From an uncultured Bacilli bacterium (GTDB lineage Bacteria; Bacillota_I; Bacilli_A; RF39; UBA660), in NCBI GenBank assembly GCA_934162665.1, contig CAKPJN010000001.1, forward strand, positions 124,001 through 188,000: a DNA stretch of 64,000 nt, read 5' to 3'. Made by a program: the position numbers and the translations under genes. This document shows positions 27,877-37,095 of the stretch, in pieces; the first letter of the stretch is position 1; every line of letters begins with the position of its first letter. The notes beneath the pieces were generated by a model, which was not told where the DNA came from, did not search any database, and was given only the letters and a program-made list of their open reading frames with translations.

Positions 27877-27902
27877 ATGAAACGTTTAGGGGGTTGAAGT
27901 TT

Positions 27903-28340
27903 ATGTTTGGAGAAAGACCAATATTTGGACGCACTGAAAATGTTTTAAGTGATAAAAATAGAATTACCTTACCTGCATGGACTGGTGCAGAAAAGGATGA
28001 TTCTTTATTAATTGTTGGTTCAGATGATAATAGTTTTTTAAAAATATATAAAAAAGATATTATTTTGAAAACGATAGATAAGTATAAATATATGCTTGAT
28101 AATTTTGAGACAGAAAATTTTGATTTAGTCGAGGCAAAATATCAATTATTACTTTTGTCAATTTTAGGTAGTCAAAATGTAGATGGCCAAAGAAGAATTC
28201 AATTGACTAAGAAATTAGTTGAAAGATTTACTTTTAATTCTTCGGTATATCTAATTGGTTGTAATGAATATTTAGGTGTTTTTAAAAATCAAGCAGATGT
28301 TTCAAAATATAAAGCTAAATTATTAAGTAAAATTAAATAG
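27903..28340 (+). CDS. mraZ: MraZ-like transcriptional regulator
   Basis: A 145-residue protein with the two-fold MraZ/AbrB arrangement: LSDKNRITLPA in the first half and VDGQRRIQLTKKLVERF in the second, each followed by a hydrophobic strand (LLIVGSDDNSFLKIY and SVYLIGCNEYLGVF). MraZ normally heads the mraZ-mraW-ftsL division cluster and represses it. Here it is paired with a sigma-like gene and neither mraW nor ftsL follows. The sequence is divergent, so its target may differ. AGGGGG lies 9 bases before the ATG. Confidence 0.72.
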   Translation: MFGERPIFGRTENVLSDKNRITLPAWTGAEKDDSLLIVGSDDNSFLKIYKKDIILKTIDKYKYMLDNFETENFDLVEAKYQLLLLSILGSQNVDGQRRIQLTKKLVERFTFNSSVYLIGCNEYLGVFKNQADVSKYKAKLLSKIK

Positions 28341-28353
28341 GTTGGAGATTAAT

Positions 28354-29475
28354 ATGTTTTATGATATTCCTGATGATGATATAAATAAACTTAGTATATT
28401 TTTAAAGAATGAATTTATTCCAAATTATATAAAGTGTAAAATAATTATTAATAAAAAAACTTTAGATGAAGAAAAAATTTATTTTATAGATTTTAAAGAT
28501 ATTCTTGATTTGAATTATTCTTTTGAACAGATAGAATTTATTTTAAATTATTTAGCTGAAGATAATATTATGGTTATTTCTAGATATGGTAAACCTTATT
28601 TTTTAGATGGTGATTTTGATAATTGTATATTCGCTAAATTTTCTGGTAGTTTAAAATTTCCTGATAAATTAGATTCTTATACTCAGAGATTAATGTTTCA
28701 AGAATATAAAACAACTCATAATAAAGATATTAGGAGTAAATTAATAGAGTCTAATATGAAGCTTGTTTTATCTATTTCTATTGAGTATGCTAAGAAACTT
28801 AATATGGATGTTTTAGAACTTAATAGTTATGGTTATGAAGGACTTATTATAGCTGTTGATAGATATGATCCTGAAATTGTAGGTAATTTTTCTACTTTTG
28901 CAGATAAGTATATTAGAGGATATATTTTAAGTGGAATTCCTTATATTCATGGCTTTAAGCGAGGAAAGCTTTATAGTGATTTTACAAAGGCAAGGGTTGA
29001 AGTAGAAGAAAGTCATAAGGAGTTTTTGAGAGATAATTTATATCTTTTAGATGATATTATTAATTGTATGATTGAAAATAAGAGTATAACTTTAAGAAAT
29101 GTTAATAAAATTAGAAATAGAATATTAACTTATCTTCCAGATGACTTAGATAAATATCAAAATGAGGTAACTCCAGATATTGATGATTCAGTTTTTTATT
29201 CTATTTTTCAAGAAGAATTTAGCAAAATATTAGAAAGTGCTTTATCTGAAAAAGAGTTAATGATTATTAAACTTTTATTTGGGTTTTCTAATGATTCTAT
29301 TTTATCCTATAAAAAGGTCGCTAAAATTTGTAATTGTAGTCGTGAAAATATACGTATTATAAGAAATGAAGCGATTTCTAAACTAAGAGAACCCGAGATT
29401 ATTTCTTATTTAAGTGATTGGTTTTTAGGGTTTGATCACTCTGATTTTGATAATGTTAAGACTTTAAATAGATAA
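28354..29475 (+). CDS. Divergent sigma-70 family protein with extra N-terminal domain
   Basis: A 373-residue protein. Residues 1-110 form a domain I do not recognise. Residues about 118-200 resemble sigma region 2 (RSKLIESNMKLVLSISIEYA, LNSYGYEGLIIAVDRYDP, FSTFADKYIRGYI). Residues about 300-350 resemble region 4 with a helix-turn-helix (KVAKICNCSRENIRIIRNEA). Region 3 is poorly conserved. It follows mraZ by 13 bases under the same promoter. It may be an alternative sigma factor; the N-terminal extension and link to mraZ are unusual. Confidence 0.65.
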   Translation: MFYDIPDDDINKLSIFLKNEFIPNYIKCKIIINKKTLDEEKIYFIDFKDILDLNYSFEQIEFILNYLAEDNIMVISRYGKPYFLDGDFDNCIFAKFSGSLKFPDKLDSYTQRLMFQEYKTTHNKDIRSKLIESNMKLVLSISIEYAKKLNMDVLELNSYGYEGLIIAVDRYDPEIVGNFSTFADKYIRGYILSGIPYIHGFKRGKLYSDFTKARVEVEESHKEFLRDNLYLLDDIINCMIENKSITLRNVNKIRNRILTYLPDDLDKYQNEVTPDIDDSVFYSIFQEEFSKILESALSEKELMIIKLLFGFSNDSILSYKKVAKICNCSRENIRIIRNEAISKLREPEIISYLSDWFLGFDHSDFDNVKTLNR

Positions 29476-29521
29476 ATAGTATATAAATCGTACTTATTTA
29501 AGTAAAAATATAAAAAAACTT

Positions 29522-29549
29522 TTGCATTTATAGAAAAATTTGGTATAAT
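29522..29549 (+). promoter_or_regulatory. Promoter of rpmG
   Basis: TTGCAT at 29522-29527 and TATAAT at 29544-29549, 16-base spacing. Confidence 0.7.
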
Positions 29550-29575
29550 ACCTATAGGCGTAAGGAGGGATAGTT

Positions 29576-29740
29576 ATGGCAAAAGTAGGAAATAGACAAA
29601 ATAAAACTCTAGTTTGTAGCGAATGTAAGGAAGAAAATTATAGAGAAGAAAAAAATGTTAAAAATACAACTGGTCGTCTAGAATTAAAAAAGTATTGTCC
29701 TAAATGTAGAAGACATACAACACATAATGAAAAGAAATAA
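29576..29740 (+). CDS. rpmG: 50S ribosomal protein L33
   Basis: A 54-residue basic protein [12 protein letters not shown] then CSEC and later CPKC, with [10 protein letters not shown] between. This is zinc-ribbon L33 with both CxxC pairs intact (the C+ form). AAGGAGGG precedes the ATG and a good promoter lies upstream. Downstream is efp after 40 bases, so the two translation genes may be co-transcribed. Confidence 0.95.
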   Translation: MAKVGNRQNKTLVCSECKEENYREEKNVKNTTGRLELKKYCPKCRRHTTHNEKK

Positions 29741-29780
29741 GCGAAATACTTATTTTTTAATTTTATAGGGAGTGAGATAA

Positions 29781-30338
29781 ATGATTAGTACTAATGATTT
29801 AAAAAATGGAATTACAATTGAAGTTGAAGGTGCAATATATGTTGTAATGGAAACTCAACATGTTAAACCTGGTAAAGGAGCAGCTATTGTAAAAGCTAAG
29901 CTTAAAAATTTAAGAACGGGTGCAATTTTTGAAAAGACATTTAATGCTGGAGTTAAAGTTGCGACTGCTAGAATTGAAAAGCAATTAATGCAATATTTAT
30001 ATAATATGGGTGATACTTATTATTTTATGAATATGAATAGTTATGAGCAATTAGAGTTAAATAAGGATTCTGTAGGGGAAGCTTCTAAATTTTTGAAGGA
30101 GAACCTAGAAGTTTATATTACTTCTTATGAAGGTGAAGTTTTAGGATTAGATTTACCTGATAAAATAGAATTAAAAGTAGTTCATACTGAACCTGCAGTT
30201 AAAGGTAATACTACTAATAATGCTTTAAAAGATGCAGAATGTGAAACAGGATTAATGGTTAGAGTTCCTTTATTTGTTGATGAAGGTGAAGTTATTATTG
30301 TGTCAACCAGTGATGGTAAATATGTATCAAGAGCGTAG
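29781..30338 (+). CDS. efp: Elongation factor P
   Basis: A 185-residue translation factor that relieves ribosome stalling at proline runs. The KOW, OB1 and OB2 domains are all present. The modifiable lysine is K32 in HVKPGKGAA, the residue that carries 5-aminopentanol in Bacillus. The C-terminal signature (GLMVRVPLFVDEGEVI) is intact. The SD is GGGAGTGAG. The stop codon is inside the terminator hairpin. Two M16-family genes linked to EF-P modification lie 3 kb downstream. Confidence 0.96.
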   Translation: MISTNDLKNGITIEVEGAIYVVMETQHVKPGKGAAIVKAKLKNLRTGAIFEKTFNAGVKVATARIEKQLMQYLYNMGDTYYFMNMNSYEQLELNKDSVGEASKFLKENLEVYITSYEGEVLGLDLPDKIELKVVHTEPAVKGNTTNNALKDAECETGLMVRVPLFVDEGEVIIVSTSDGKYVSRA

Positions 30339-30354
30339 TTTACGCTCTTTTGTT
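30329..30354 (+). terminator. Terminator after efp
   Basis: AAGAGCGTA (30329-30337) pairs with TACGCTCTT (30341-30349) followed by TTGTTTT. The efp stop codon lies in the 5' arm. Confidence 0.85.
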
Positions 30355-30383
30355 TTGCAAACTGGTTTTTATAGTGATATAAT
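30355..30383 (+). promoter_or_regulatory. Promoter of spoIIIE/ftsK
   Basis: TTGCAA at 30355-30360 and TATAAT at 30378-30383 with 17-base spacing, directly after the efp terminator. Confidence 0.7.
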
Positions 30384-30406
30384 TATTATAGTTAGGAGTA
30401 ATAATT

Positions 30407-32695
30407 ATGGCAAAGAAAAAGAAGAAAAAAACTGTAGATAAGGGTTTTGAACATGGAATTGAATTATATGGAATAATTTTAGTTTTATGTTCTATTTTAG
30501 GTATTGGTAAATATGGACCTGTTGGAAGGATGATAGCGTCTTTTGGCCTTTTTTTAGTAGGGTCTCTTTATATAGTATTTTTACTTGTATTATTTATTAT
30601 AGGGTCATACTTATTAGTCAAGAGAAAGTGGCCGGATTTTTTCTCAACTAAATTAATTGGACTATATATTTTCACACTTGGTGGCTTAATTATTATGCAT
30701 CGTGAGTTTGTTTTAGAAAATGATGGAAATATGATGGTCATTTTTAAAGAAACTATTAATCAATTAGTTTTAGGTTTTCATGGTATTATGGAAAATGGTA
30801 ATCTAGGTAGTCTATTTTCTGTTGGTGGGGGAATAATTGGTGGTTGTTTTGCGATTATCTTTGATAAATTATTTTCATATACTGGGATGCAGATTGTATC
30901 TTGGGTACTTATGATAGCTGGTGTTTCTTTATTTACAGGCTTTTCTATTATTGATTTTATTCATGATGGTTATTTAAAAGGTAGAGAGAAAAGTAAGGAA
31001 AGAAAAGATAGAAAAGGTGAGAATGAGGATTCAAATAAATCTCATGTTATCATTAGTGATGGAAATGAAGAAGTTAGTGGTGAGATAAAAGATCCAGATA
31101 AACATATTAAAATTTCTAGTATTGATGAATTAACAAGGGTATCTGATGTAAAAGAAGAAGTTAATAGTGATACAACAGTTACGGAGGTAAAACAAGAAAC
31201 TCAAAATAGACCGATTAACTATCATTATGTATTACCAAGTATTAATTTACTTGATAGAGCTAAAAAGAAATCTAAGGGTACTGATCAAGGTATAATTGAA
31301 CATAATATTGTTATTGTTGAACAAGTACTAAAAGATTTTGGAATAATGGGTAAAGTAGTTGAAGTTCATGTTGGACCTACTGTAACACAATATGAATTAG
31401 AGATAAAAAGTGGTACTAAAGTTAGTAAGATTTTAAGTTTAAATAGAGAAATATCTTTAGCTCTTGCTAAAAAAGATGTTAGAATTGAAGCTCCTATTCC
31501 TGGAAAGAGTACAGTTGGAATTGAGATTCCTAATGATGAGACTGCACCTGTTTCTTTCAGAGAAGTAATGGAGAAGATACCTGAAGCTAAAAGTGGTTCA
31601 AAATTACTTGTACCGCTTGGAAAAAATATTATGGGTAATGTAATTTGGTGTGAGATTGATAAGACACCACACTTACTTGTTGCTGGAGCTACCGGAAGTG
31701 GTAAATCAGTTTGTATTAATGGAATAATTTGTTCTATTTTAATGCGTGCTACTCCAGATGAAGTTAAACTTGTAATGGTTGATCCTAAAAAGGTTGAATT
31801 ATCTGTTTATAATGGAATTCCACATTTATTATGCCCAGTTGTTACTGATCCTAAGAAGGCTAGTGTTGCACTTGCTAAGATAGTTAGGGAAATGGAGCGA
31901 CGTTATGATGTTTTTGAGGAATCAAAGACAAAAAATATTGCTACATATAATGCTTATGTAGATAAGAAAAATGAAGGATTATCAGATGATGCTAAGATTA
32001 GAAGAATGCCTTATATAGTTGTTATTGTTGATGAACTTGCTGATTTGATGTTAGTTGCAAGTAAAGATGTTGAAGCATCTATTATGCGTATTACCCAAAT
32101 GGCACGTGCTGCAGGAATTCATTTGATTATTGCAACACAAAGACCTTCTACAGATGTAATTACTGGTGTTGTTAAAGCTAATATTCCATCTCGTATTTCA
32201 TTTGCTGTTTCTTCTAGTATAGATTCGCGTACAATCTTAGATATGACAGGTGCTGAAAAGTTGCTTGGTAAAGGTGATATGTTATTTTTACCAATGGGAG
32301 AAGCTACTGGACAACGTGTTCAAGGTGCTTATATTTCTGATGATGAAATAAAAAGACTTATCGATTATACAGTTGAACAACAAAAAGCTGAGTATGATTC
32401 TGAAATGATGAATTTAGAAGTTGTCGATACTAGTGAAAAAAGTGCTAGTCAAATTGAAGATATGAAACAAAAAGAAGATTATGAAGATCCTTTATATAAT
32501 GAAATAGTAGAATTTGTTGTTGAAACACAAAAAGCTAGTGCCTCTTTATTACAAAGAAGATTTAAGCTTGGTTATAATAGAGCGGCAAGAATAGTTGATT
32601 TACTTGAAGAAAGAGGAATAATTGGGCCACCTAATGGTTCTAAGCCTCGTGAGGTTTTAGTACAACTTGACCATAATGAAAATAGTGAAGAATAG
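30407..32695 (+). CDS. spoIIIE: DNA translocase FtsK/SpoIIIE
   Basis: A 762-residue membrane-anchored DNA pump: four N-terminal helices (to about residue 190), a charged linker, then the RecA-like motor with Walker A AGATGSGKS and Walker B VIVDELADLM. The C-terminal gamma winged helix that reads oriented DNA sequences is present (ASLLQRRFKLGYNRAARIVD). It clears chromosomes from closing septa and, in sporulating cells, moves DNA into the forespore. The downstream ymfF-ymfH pair matches the Bacillus spoIIIE region. Confidence 0.95.
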   Translation: MAKKKKKKTVDKGFEHGIELYGIILVLCSILGIGKYGPVGRMIASFGLFLVGSLYIVFLLVLFIIGSYLLVKRKWPDFFSTKLIGLYIFTLGGLIIMHREFVLENDGNMMVIFKETINQLVLGFHGIMENGNLGSLFSVGGGIIGGCFAIIFDKLFSYTGMQIVSWVLMIAGVSLFTGFSIIDFIHDGYLKGREKSKERKDRKGENEDSNKSHVIISDGNEEVSGEIKDPDKHIKISSIDELTRVSDVKEEVNSDTTVTEVKQETQNRPINYHYVLPSINLLDRAKKKSKGTDQGIIEHNIVIVEQVLKDFGIMGKVVEVHVGPTVTQYELEIKSGTKVSKILSLNREISLALAKKDVRIEAPIPGKSTVGIEIPNDETAPVSFREVMEKIPEAKSGSKLLVPLGKNIMGNVIWCEIDKTPHLLVAGATGSGKSVCINGIICSILMRATPDEVKLVMVDPKKVELSVYNGIPHLLCPVVTDPKKASVALAKIVREMERRYDVFEESKTKNIATYNAYVDKKNEGLSDDAKIRRMPYIVVIVDELADLMLVASKDVEASIMRITQMARAAGIHLIIATQRPSTDVITGVVKANIPSRISFAVSSSIDSRTILDMTGAEKLLGKGDMLFLPMGEATGQRVQGAYISDDEIKRLIDYTVEQQKAEYDSEMMNLEVVDTSEKSASQIEDMKQKEDYEDPLYNEIVEFVVETQKASASLLQRRFKLGYNRAARIVDLLEERGIIGPPNGSKPREVLVQLDHNENSEE

Positions 32696-32717
32696 ATTTA
32701 AGTTATATATTAATTAG

Positions 32718-32749
32718 ACTAGGTAGTATTTGAAAACTATCTAGTTTTT
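32718..32749 (+). terminator. Terminator after spoIIIE
   Basis: ACTAGGTAGT pairs with ACTATCTAGT (one G-T pair), followed by TTTTTAATTTT. Confidence 0.75.
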
Positions 32750-32813
32750 AATTTTAAGGTCCTTGTTCTTTTAGTTTCTCTTTGTTATAATTATAATGAA
32801 AGAAGGTATGATT

Positions 32814-33527
32814 ATGGCTACGCCACATATAGAAAGTAGTAAAGAAGATATTGCTAAAACAGTTTTAATGCCAGGAGATCCTATGCGAGCTAAATATATA
32901 GCAGATAACTTTTTAACTGATGTAAGTTGTGTTAATAAAGTACGTGGGATGCTTGCTTATACAGGTATGTATAAAAATAAAAAAATAACAGTTTTTGCAT
33001 CTGGTATGGGATGTCCAAGTATTGGTATATATGCTTATGAATTATTTAAATTTTATGATGTAGAGAAGATTATTCGTATTGGCACTTGTGGGTCTAATTG
33101 TCCGGATATAAAATTATTAGATGTTATTCTTGCAGATAGTTCTTATAGTCTTAGTTCATTTCCTAGATTATTTGATGGAGATTTAGAAAATGAATATATG
33201 GCAACTACTAATTTAAATGATAAAATTTATGAAATGTCTAAAAAAATGAATATTTCACTTACTCGAGGAGAAATTATTACTAGTGATGTATTTGATGTTT
33301 ATGTAGATTTTTCAAAATATATTAAAAATTATCCTGAATCTAGAAAATTTTTAGGATGTGAAATGGAATCATTTGCACTATTTTATCTTGCAAAAAAATT
33401 AAATAGGGAAGCAAGTTGTCTACTTACTGTAGTTGATTCTCATTTTGATAAAAGATCTATTTCAAGTAGTGATAGAGAAACTTCATTAAATGATATGATT
33501 AAATTAGCATTAGAATCAGTATTATAA
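32814..33527 (+). CDS. deoD: Purine nucleoside phosphorylase, DeoD type
   Basis: A 237-residue enzyme that phosphorolyses purine nucleosides to base and (deoxy)ribose-1-phosphate. Family motifs are clear: TPHIESSKEDIAKTVLMPGDP at the start (positions 3-23), ASGMGCPSIGIY, RIGTCGS, and EMESFALF for ribose binding. ATG 32814 is 7 bases from AGAAGGT; two in-frame ATGs (32796, 32808) lie upstream but place the site poorly. It is a single gene here, with no deoC or drm nearby. Confidence 0.94.
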   Translation: MATPHIESSKEDIAKTVLMPGDPMRAKYIADNFLTDVSCVNKVRGMLAYTGMYKNKKITVFASGMGCPSIGIYAYELFKFYDVEKIIRIGTCGSNCPDIKLLDVILADSSYSLSSFPRLFDGDLENEYMATTNLNDKIYEMSKKMNISLTRGEIITSDVFDVYVDFSKYIKNYPESRKFLGCEMESFALFYLAKKLNREASCLLTVVDSHFDKRSISSSDRETSLNDMIKLALESVL

Positions 33528-33571
33528 TAAAACAACAAAATATACATATAATAAGAAATACGAGGTGAATT

Positions 33572-34840
33572 ATGGAATATTTAGTAAAAGATTTTGGGTC
33601 GTATAAATTACATTTGATTAAAACTAATAAATTTAAAACAGTTACAGTTAGAGTTTCTTTTAGAAGTCCTATAGTTAAAGATGAAATTACTACCAGAAAT
33701 GTTTTATGTGAAATATTTACTCAATCTACAAAGGATTATCCTTCTAAAAGAAGTTTGACAATTAAGGCTCAAGATTTATATGCAGTAGATATACAAACAA
33801 CTAACTCTAGACTAGGAAATTATATTACTACAGATTTCTATTTATCATCGTTACATGATAAATATACTGAGATTGGAAATTTAAAAAAAGCTATCCAATT
33901 TTTTTCTGATATTATTTTTAATCCTGATGTTGAAAATAATAAATTTAATAAAGAAAAGTTGGATATTGTAAAATCTTTTACTAGGAATTCACTAAACTCT
34001 CTTAAAGAAGATAGTAGTTTATATAGTCTTATTAGAATGTTTGAATCATTAGATGATTTACCTTCTAGTTATAGAATGATGGGTTATTTAGAGGATTTAG
34101 AAAAGATTAATGAGGAAGATTTATTTAAGTATTATCAAAAAATGATTAAAAATGATTTGGTAGATATTTTTGTTATTGGAGATATTTCTTTTAATGAGAT
34201 TACTAAATTAATTCAATCTAATTTTGATTTTACGACTTATAAGAAAAATAAAATTCCATATATACTTTCAGAAAAGAAACCTAGAATTAGAAGAAATATA
34301 GTTAAAGAGGTAGTATCTAATTCGCAATCTAAAATTTCTATTGGGTGTAAGTTATGTGGCCTTTCTGATTATGAGAGAAATTATCCTTTGACTTTATTTA
34401 ATATTATTTTAGGTGGATGTAGTGACTCTAAGTTATTTAAAAGAGTTAGAGAAGAAAATTCGTTATGTTATACAATTAGCTCTGTTCCTAATAAATTAGA
34501 TAATTTAATTATTATTAGAGCTGGTATTGATAAGAAAAATTTTAAAAAAGCTATCGAGGTAATTGATCAATGCGTTATGGAAATGAAAAAAGGAAATTTT
34601 TCAGATCAGGATATTAAGACAGCTAAGGAGTATTATAATACAGCGCTTGATGAAGTTGATGATAGTCAGTTTAGAATTATCGATAATTATTTTTTAAAGG
34701 ATATAATTGGTACTGATACAATTTCAGAAAAACGTATAAAAATGAATAACGTTACAAAAGAAGAAATAATTGGAGTAGCTAAAAAGATGAAGATTGATAC
34801 TATTTTTCTTCTAGAGGGTGATAATGATGAAAAATATTAA
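33572..34840 (+). CDS. ymfF: M16-family protein, YmfF type (non-catalytic)
   Basis: A 422-residue member of the pitrilysin/M16 family. The zinc motif HxxEH is absent from the N-terminal domain, where RNVLCEIFTQST stands instead. The second half keeps the substrate-binding R/Y region (LFKRVREENSLCYTISS). Such inactive partners pair with active M16 proteases. The Bacillus YmfF/YmfH pair is annotated as associated with EF-P 5-aminopentanol modification, and efp is in this window. It overlaps ymfH by 14 bases. Confidence 0.85.
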   Translation: MEYLVKDFGSYKLHLIKTNKFKTVTVRVSFRSPIVKDEITTRNVLCEIFTQSTKDYPSKRSLTIKAQDLYAVDIQTTNSRLGNYITTDFYLSSLHDKYTEIGNLKKAIQFFSDIIFNPDVENNKFNKEKLDIVKSFTRNSLNSLKEDSSLYSLIRMFESLDDLPSSYRMMGYLEDLEKINEEDLFKYYQKMIKNDLVDIFVIGDISFNEITKLIQSNFDFTTYKKNKIPYILSEKKPRIRRNIVKEVVSNSQSKISIGCKLCGLSDYERNYPLTLFNIILGGCSDSKLFKRVREENSLCYTISSVPNKLDNLIIIRAGIDKKNFKKAIEVIDQCVMEMKKGNFSDQDIKTAKEYYNTALDEVDDSQFRIIDNYFLKDIIGTDTISEKRIKMNNVTKEEIIGVAKKMKIDTIFLLEGDNDEKY

Positions 34841-36107
34841 CTTAAAGGGATTAGATATTAGTTGTTATACTGAGACATTAAAAAATGGTTTAGAAGTTGT
34901 TTTAGTACCATATGATGATAAGAAGAATTATTTTATTAGTTATGCAACAAGATTTGGTTCTGAAATTACTAAGTTTATACCTCATAATTCTAAAAAGAAA
35001 GTAACGGTTCCAGATGGAATTGCTCATTTTTTGGAACATAAAATGTTTGCTCAAGAAGATGGAGTTGATCCTTTTGATTACTTTTCAAAGAGTGGTACTG
35101 GTTCTAATGCTTCTACATCTTTTAATAATACACAATATATTTGTTATGGAACTAAGAATTTTGAAGATAACCTTAAATATTTAATGAAATTTGTAAATAG
35201 TCCTTATTATACGGATGATAATGTTTCTAAAGAAAAGGGTATTATAGCAGAAGAAATAAAAATGTATGATGATATACCAGAGTGGAAGTTAGATAGTGAA
35301 TTAAAAAAATATATTTATCATGTGTTACCGAGGAGAGTTGATATCGGTGGTACTGTTAAAGAAATAAATAAGATTACAAAAGAGGATTTGTACTTATGTT
35401 ATGATAATTTTTATCAGCCTAGTAATATGTTTATTTTAGTAGTTGGTAAATTTGATAAGGAAAAAACTATTAAAATTATTAGAGAAGGACTTTCAAATAG
35501 AGAAGATAAAGGGTTACCTATAGTAAAGAAATATAAAGAAAAGAAAAATGTATTAAAAAAATATGGGGAAGTTTATCAAGATATTAATATTCCTAAGATA
35601 GGCATTGGATTAAAAATATGTTGCGATGATTTAGTAGAAAAAGACGATTTGATTTTAGATTTATATTTAGAAATGATTATGGGTATTACTTTTGGAATTT
35701 CATCTTTATTTAGAGAAAAAGTTCGATCTCAAAAGATGATTAACTCATTTTCAATGGATTGGGAAAGCGTAGAAAATTTTAAAACGTTTTATATTTATGC
35801 TTCTACAACTTGTCCGGATTTATTAATTGATGAGATAAAAAAACAATTATTTGATTTGTCTATTAATGAAGAAGATTTTTCTAGAATGAAAAAAGTTTGG
35901 ATTGCTAACGAGGTAAAGATGATCGATTATGTAGATTCAACAGCTAGAAATATTTATGATGATATAGTTAGGTATAAGAGGGTAGTTAATAATAGAATTG
36001 ATATTATTAGAAAACTTTCTTTGAAACAGTTAAATGAAATTGTTAAGCAAATAGATTTTCATAATATTTCTGTTATTAAAATGCTACCTAAAAAAGAAAA
36101 AAGCTAA
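34827..36107 (+). CDS. ymfH: M16-family metallopeptidase, YmfH type
   Basis: The catalytic partner: HFLEH at residues 67-71 is the inverted zinc motif, with the distal glutamate in EKGIIAEEIKM. The later half has SSLFREKVRSQKMINSF, typical of the family. AGAGGGTG (34813-34820) is best spaced for the ATG at 34827. It probably forms a heterodimer with the upstream YmfF-like protein. Its substrate is not visible from the sequence; involvement in EF-P maturation is from Bacillus annotation. Confidence 0.88.
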   Translation: MKNINLKGLDISCYTETLKNGLEVVLVPYDDKKNYFISYATRFGSEITKFIPHNSKKKVTVPDGIAHFLEHKMFAQEDGVDPFDYFSKSGTGSNASTSFNNTQYICYGTKNFEDNLKYLMKFVNSPYYTDDNVSKEKGIIAEEIKMYDDIPEWKLDSELKKYIYHVLPRRVDIGGTVKEINKITKEDLYLCYDNFYQPSNMFILVVGKFDKEKTIKIIREGLSNREDKGLPIVKKYKEKKNVLKKYGEVYQDINIPKIGIGLKICCDDLVEKDDLILDLYLEMIMGITFGISSLFREKVRSQKMINSFSMDWESVENFKTFYIYASTTCPDLLIDEIKKQLFDLSINEEDFSRMKKVWIANEVKMIDYVDSTARNIYDDIVRYKRVVNNRIDIIRKLSLKQLNEIVKQIDFHNISVIKMLPKKEKS

Positions 36108-36123
36108 TTATTTAGCTTTTTTA
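36097..36123 (+). terminator. Terminator after ymfH
   Basis: AAAAAGCTAA and TTAGCTTTTT form a hairpin with a TTAT loop; the ymfH stop codon is inside it. Confidence 0.8.
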
Positions 36124-36149
36124 TTTATAAGGAAAGTGCATTAAAATAG

Positions 36150-36670
36150 TGAAAGATTATTGACAAACAAATAAAATTACCAAAACTAGGATTAATAGAT
36201 ATTAGAGGTTATCGTAACTTAGAAGAAATAAATGGTAGGATAATAAATGCAACAGTAGAAAAAGAAACAACTAATAAATACTATGTTAGTGTAATAATAG
36301 AAGAAAAAAATTAATTTCTGAAAATGTAGAAGCAAATAGTATTGTAGGAATTGATTTAGGAATTAAAGATCTAGTAATTACTAGTGATGGAGAAAAGTAT
36401 AGTAATCCTAAAGAAATAAAAAAGCGTGAAAAACGAATAAAGCAATTACAAAGAAAACTATCAAGACAAATAAAAGGAAGTAATAATTATTATAAAACAA
36501 AAGAGAAAATCGCAAGACTTCATATTAAGATAAGAAATGGTAGAAAACATACTTTGATTAATATAGTAAATAAGATAGTAGAAGAACATGATATTATAGT
36601 AAGTGAAAAACTACAGGTAAAAGAAATGAGTAAAAACCACAATATAGCCAAATTAGTATTACTGGTATTT
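36150..36670 (+). pseudogene. TnpB (IS200/IS605 OrfB) remnant
   Basis: The plus strand shows KQIKLPKLGLIDIRGYRN near 36167, then after a frameshift in an A-run (36304-36310) SIVGIDLGIKDLVITSDG, the RuvC-I motif, and later KREKRIKQLQRKLSRQIKG and IVSEKLQVKEM, the RuvC-II region. The reading stops being TnpB-like after KEMSKNHNIAK (about 36650). Both ends and the zinc finger/RuvC-III part are missing, so it is a dead internal fragment of the RNA-guided nuclease gene. No tnpA and no transposon ends were seen. Confidence 0.8.
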
Positions 36671-36977
36671 CGTAATTATCTATAGCTGTTAGATTATATA
36701 AGTCTGTTTTATCATATTTTTTCCAATTACCATATATTGAGTTATCTTTTATTGTGAAACCATATAAGGTCTTTTTTCTTTGTTCATCAAATCCTATTGT
36801 TTCTATTAGATTTGGCGTTAATTATTTTCCTAATAGTAAATTTTCTCTATAGTTATCTAAATTAATTCTTGAACCAATTATAAGATTTTTTTCTTTTATT
36901 AAAGATAGTTTATAATTTTTGATACCGCTATTTGTTAATTCTGTTTCATAATATATATTTATGTATTTATTGTTCAT
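36655..36977 (-). pseudogene. Broken gene of unknown function, antisense to and abutting the TnpB remnant
   Basis: The minus strand starts MNNKYINIYYETELTNSGIK at 36977 and stops after 51 residues at 36822-36824. The same frame then continues protein-like (NLIETIGFDEQRKKTLYGFT and IYGNWKKYDKTDLYNLTAID) until the TnpB-derived sequence. A single in-frame TAA plus abrupt loss of the 3' end indicate a decayed gene. It is not recognised. The remaining stretch to 37050 holds only A+T-rich sequence. Confidence 0.45.
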
Positions 36978-37050
36978 AGTTTTCTCTTTTATGTGTCTTT
37001 TTATAAATATATAAGGTTATATTATTTTTGTCAAATGTTTATCTAATAAA

Positions 37051-37079
37051 TTGTACTTTTAATTCTTGATTGGTATAAT
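37051..37079 (+). promoter_or_regulatory. Promoter of the alkD-like gene
   Basis: TTGTAC at 37051-37056 and TATAAT at 37074-37079, 17-base spacing. Confidence 0.65.
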
Positions 37080-37095
37080 TGTGGTAGGTGATAGT

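Noticed and set aside
27848..29475. mraZ as the head of a division (dcw) cluster
   Set aside because: No mraW, ftsL or pbpB follows; the next gene is a sigma-like protein.
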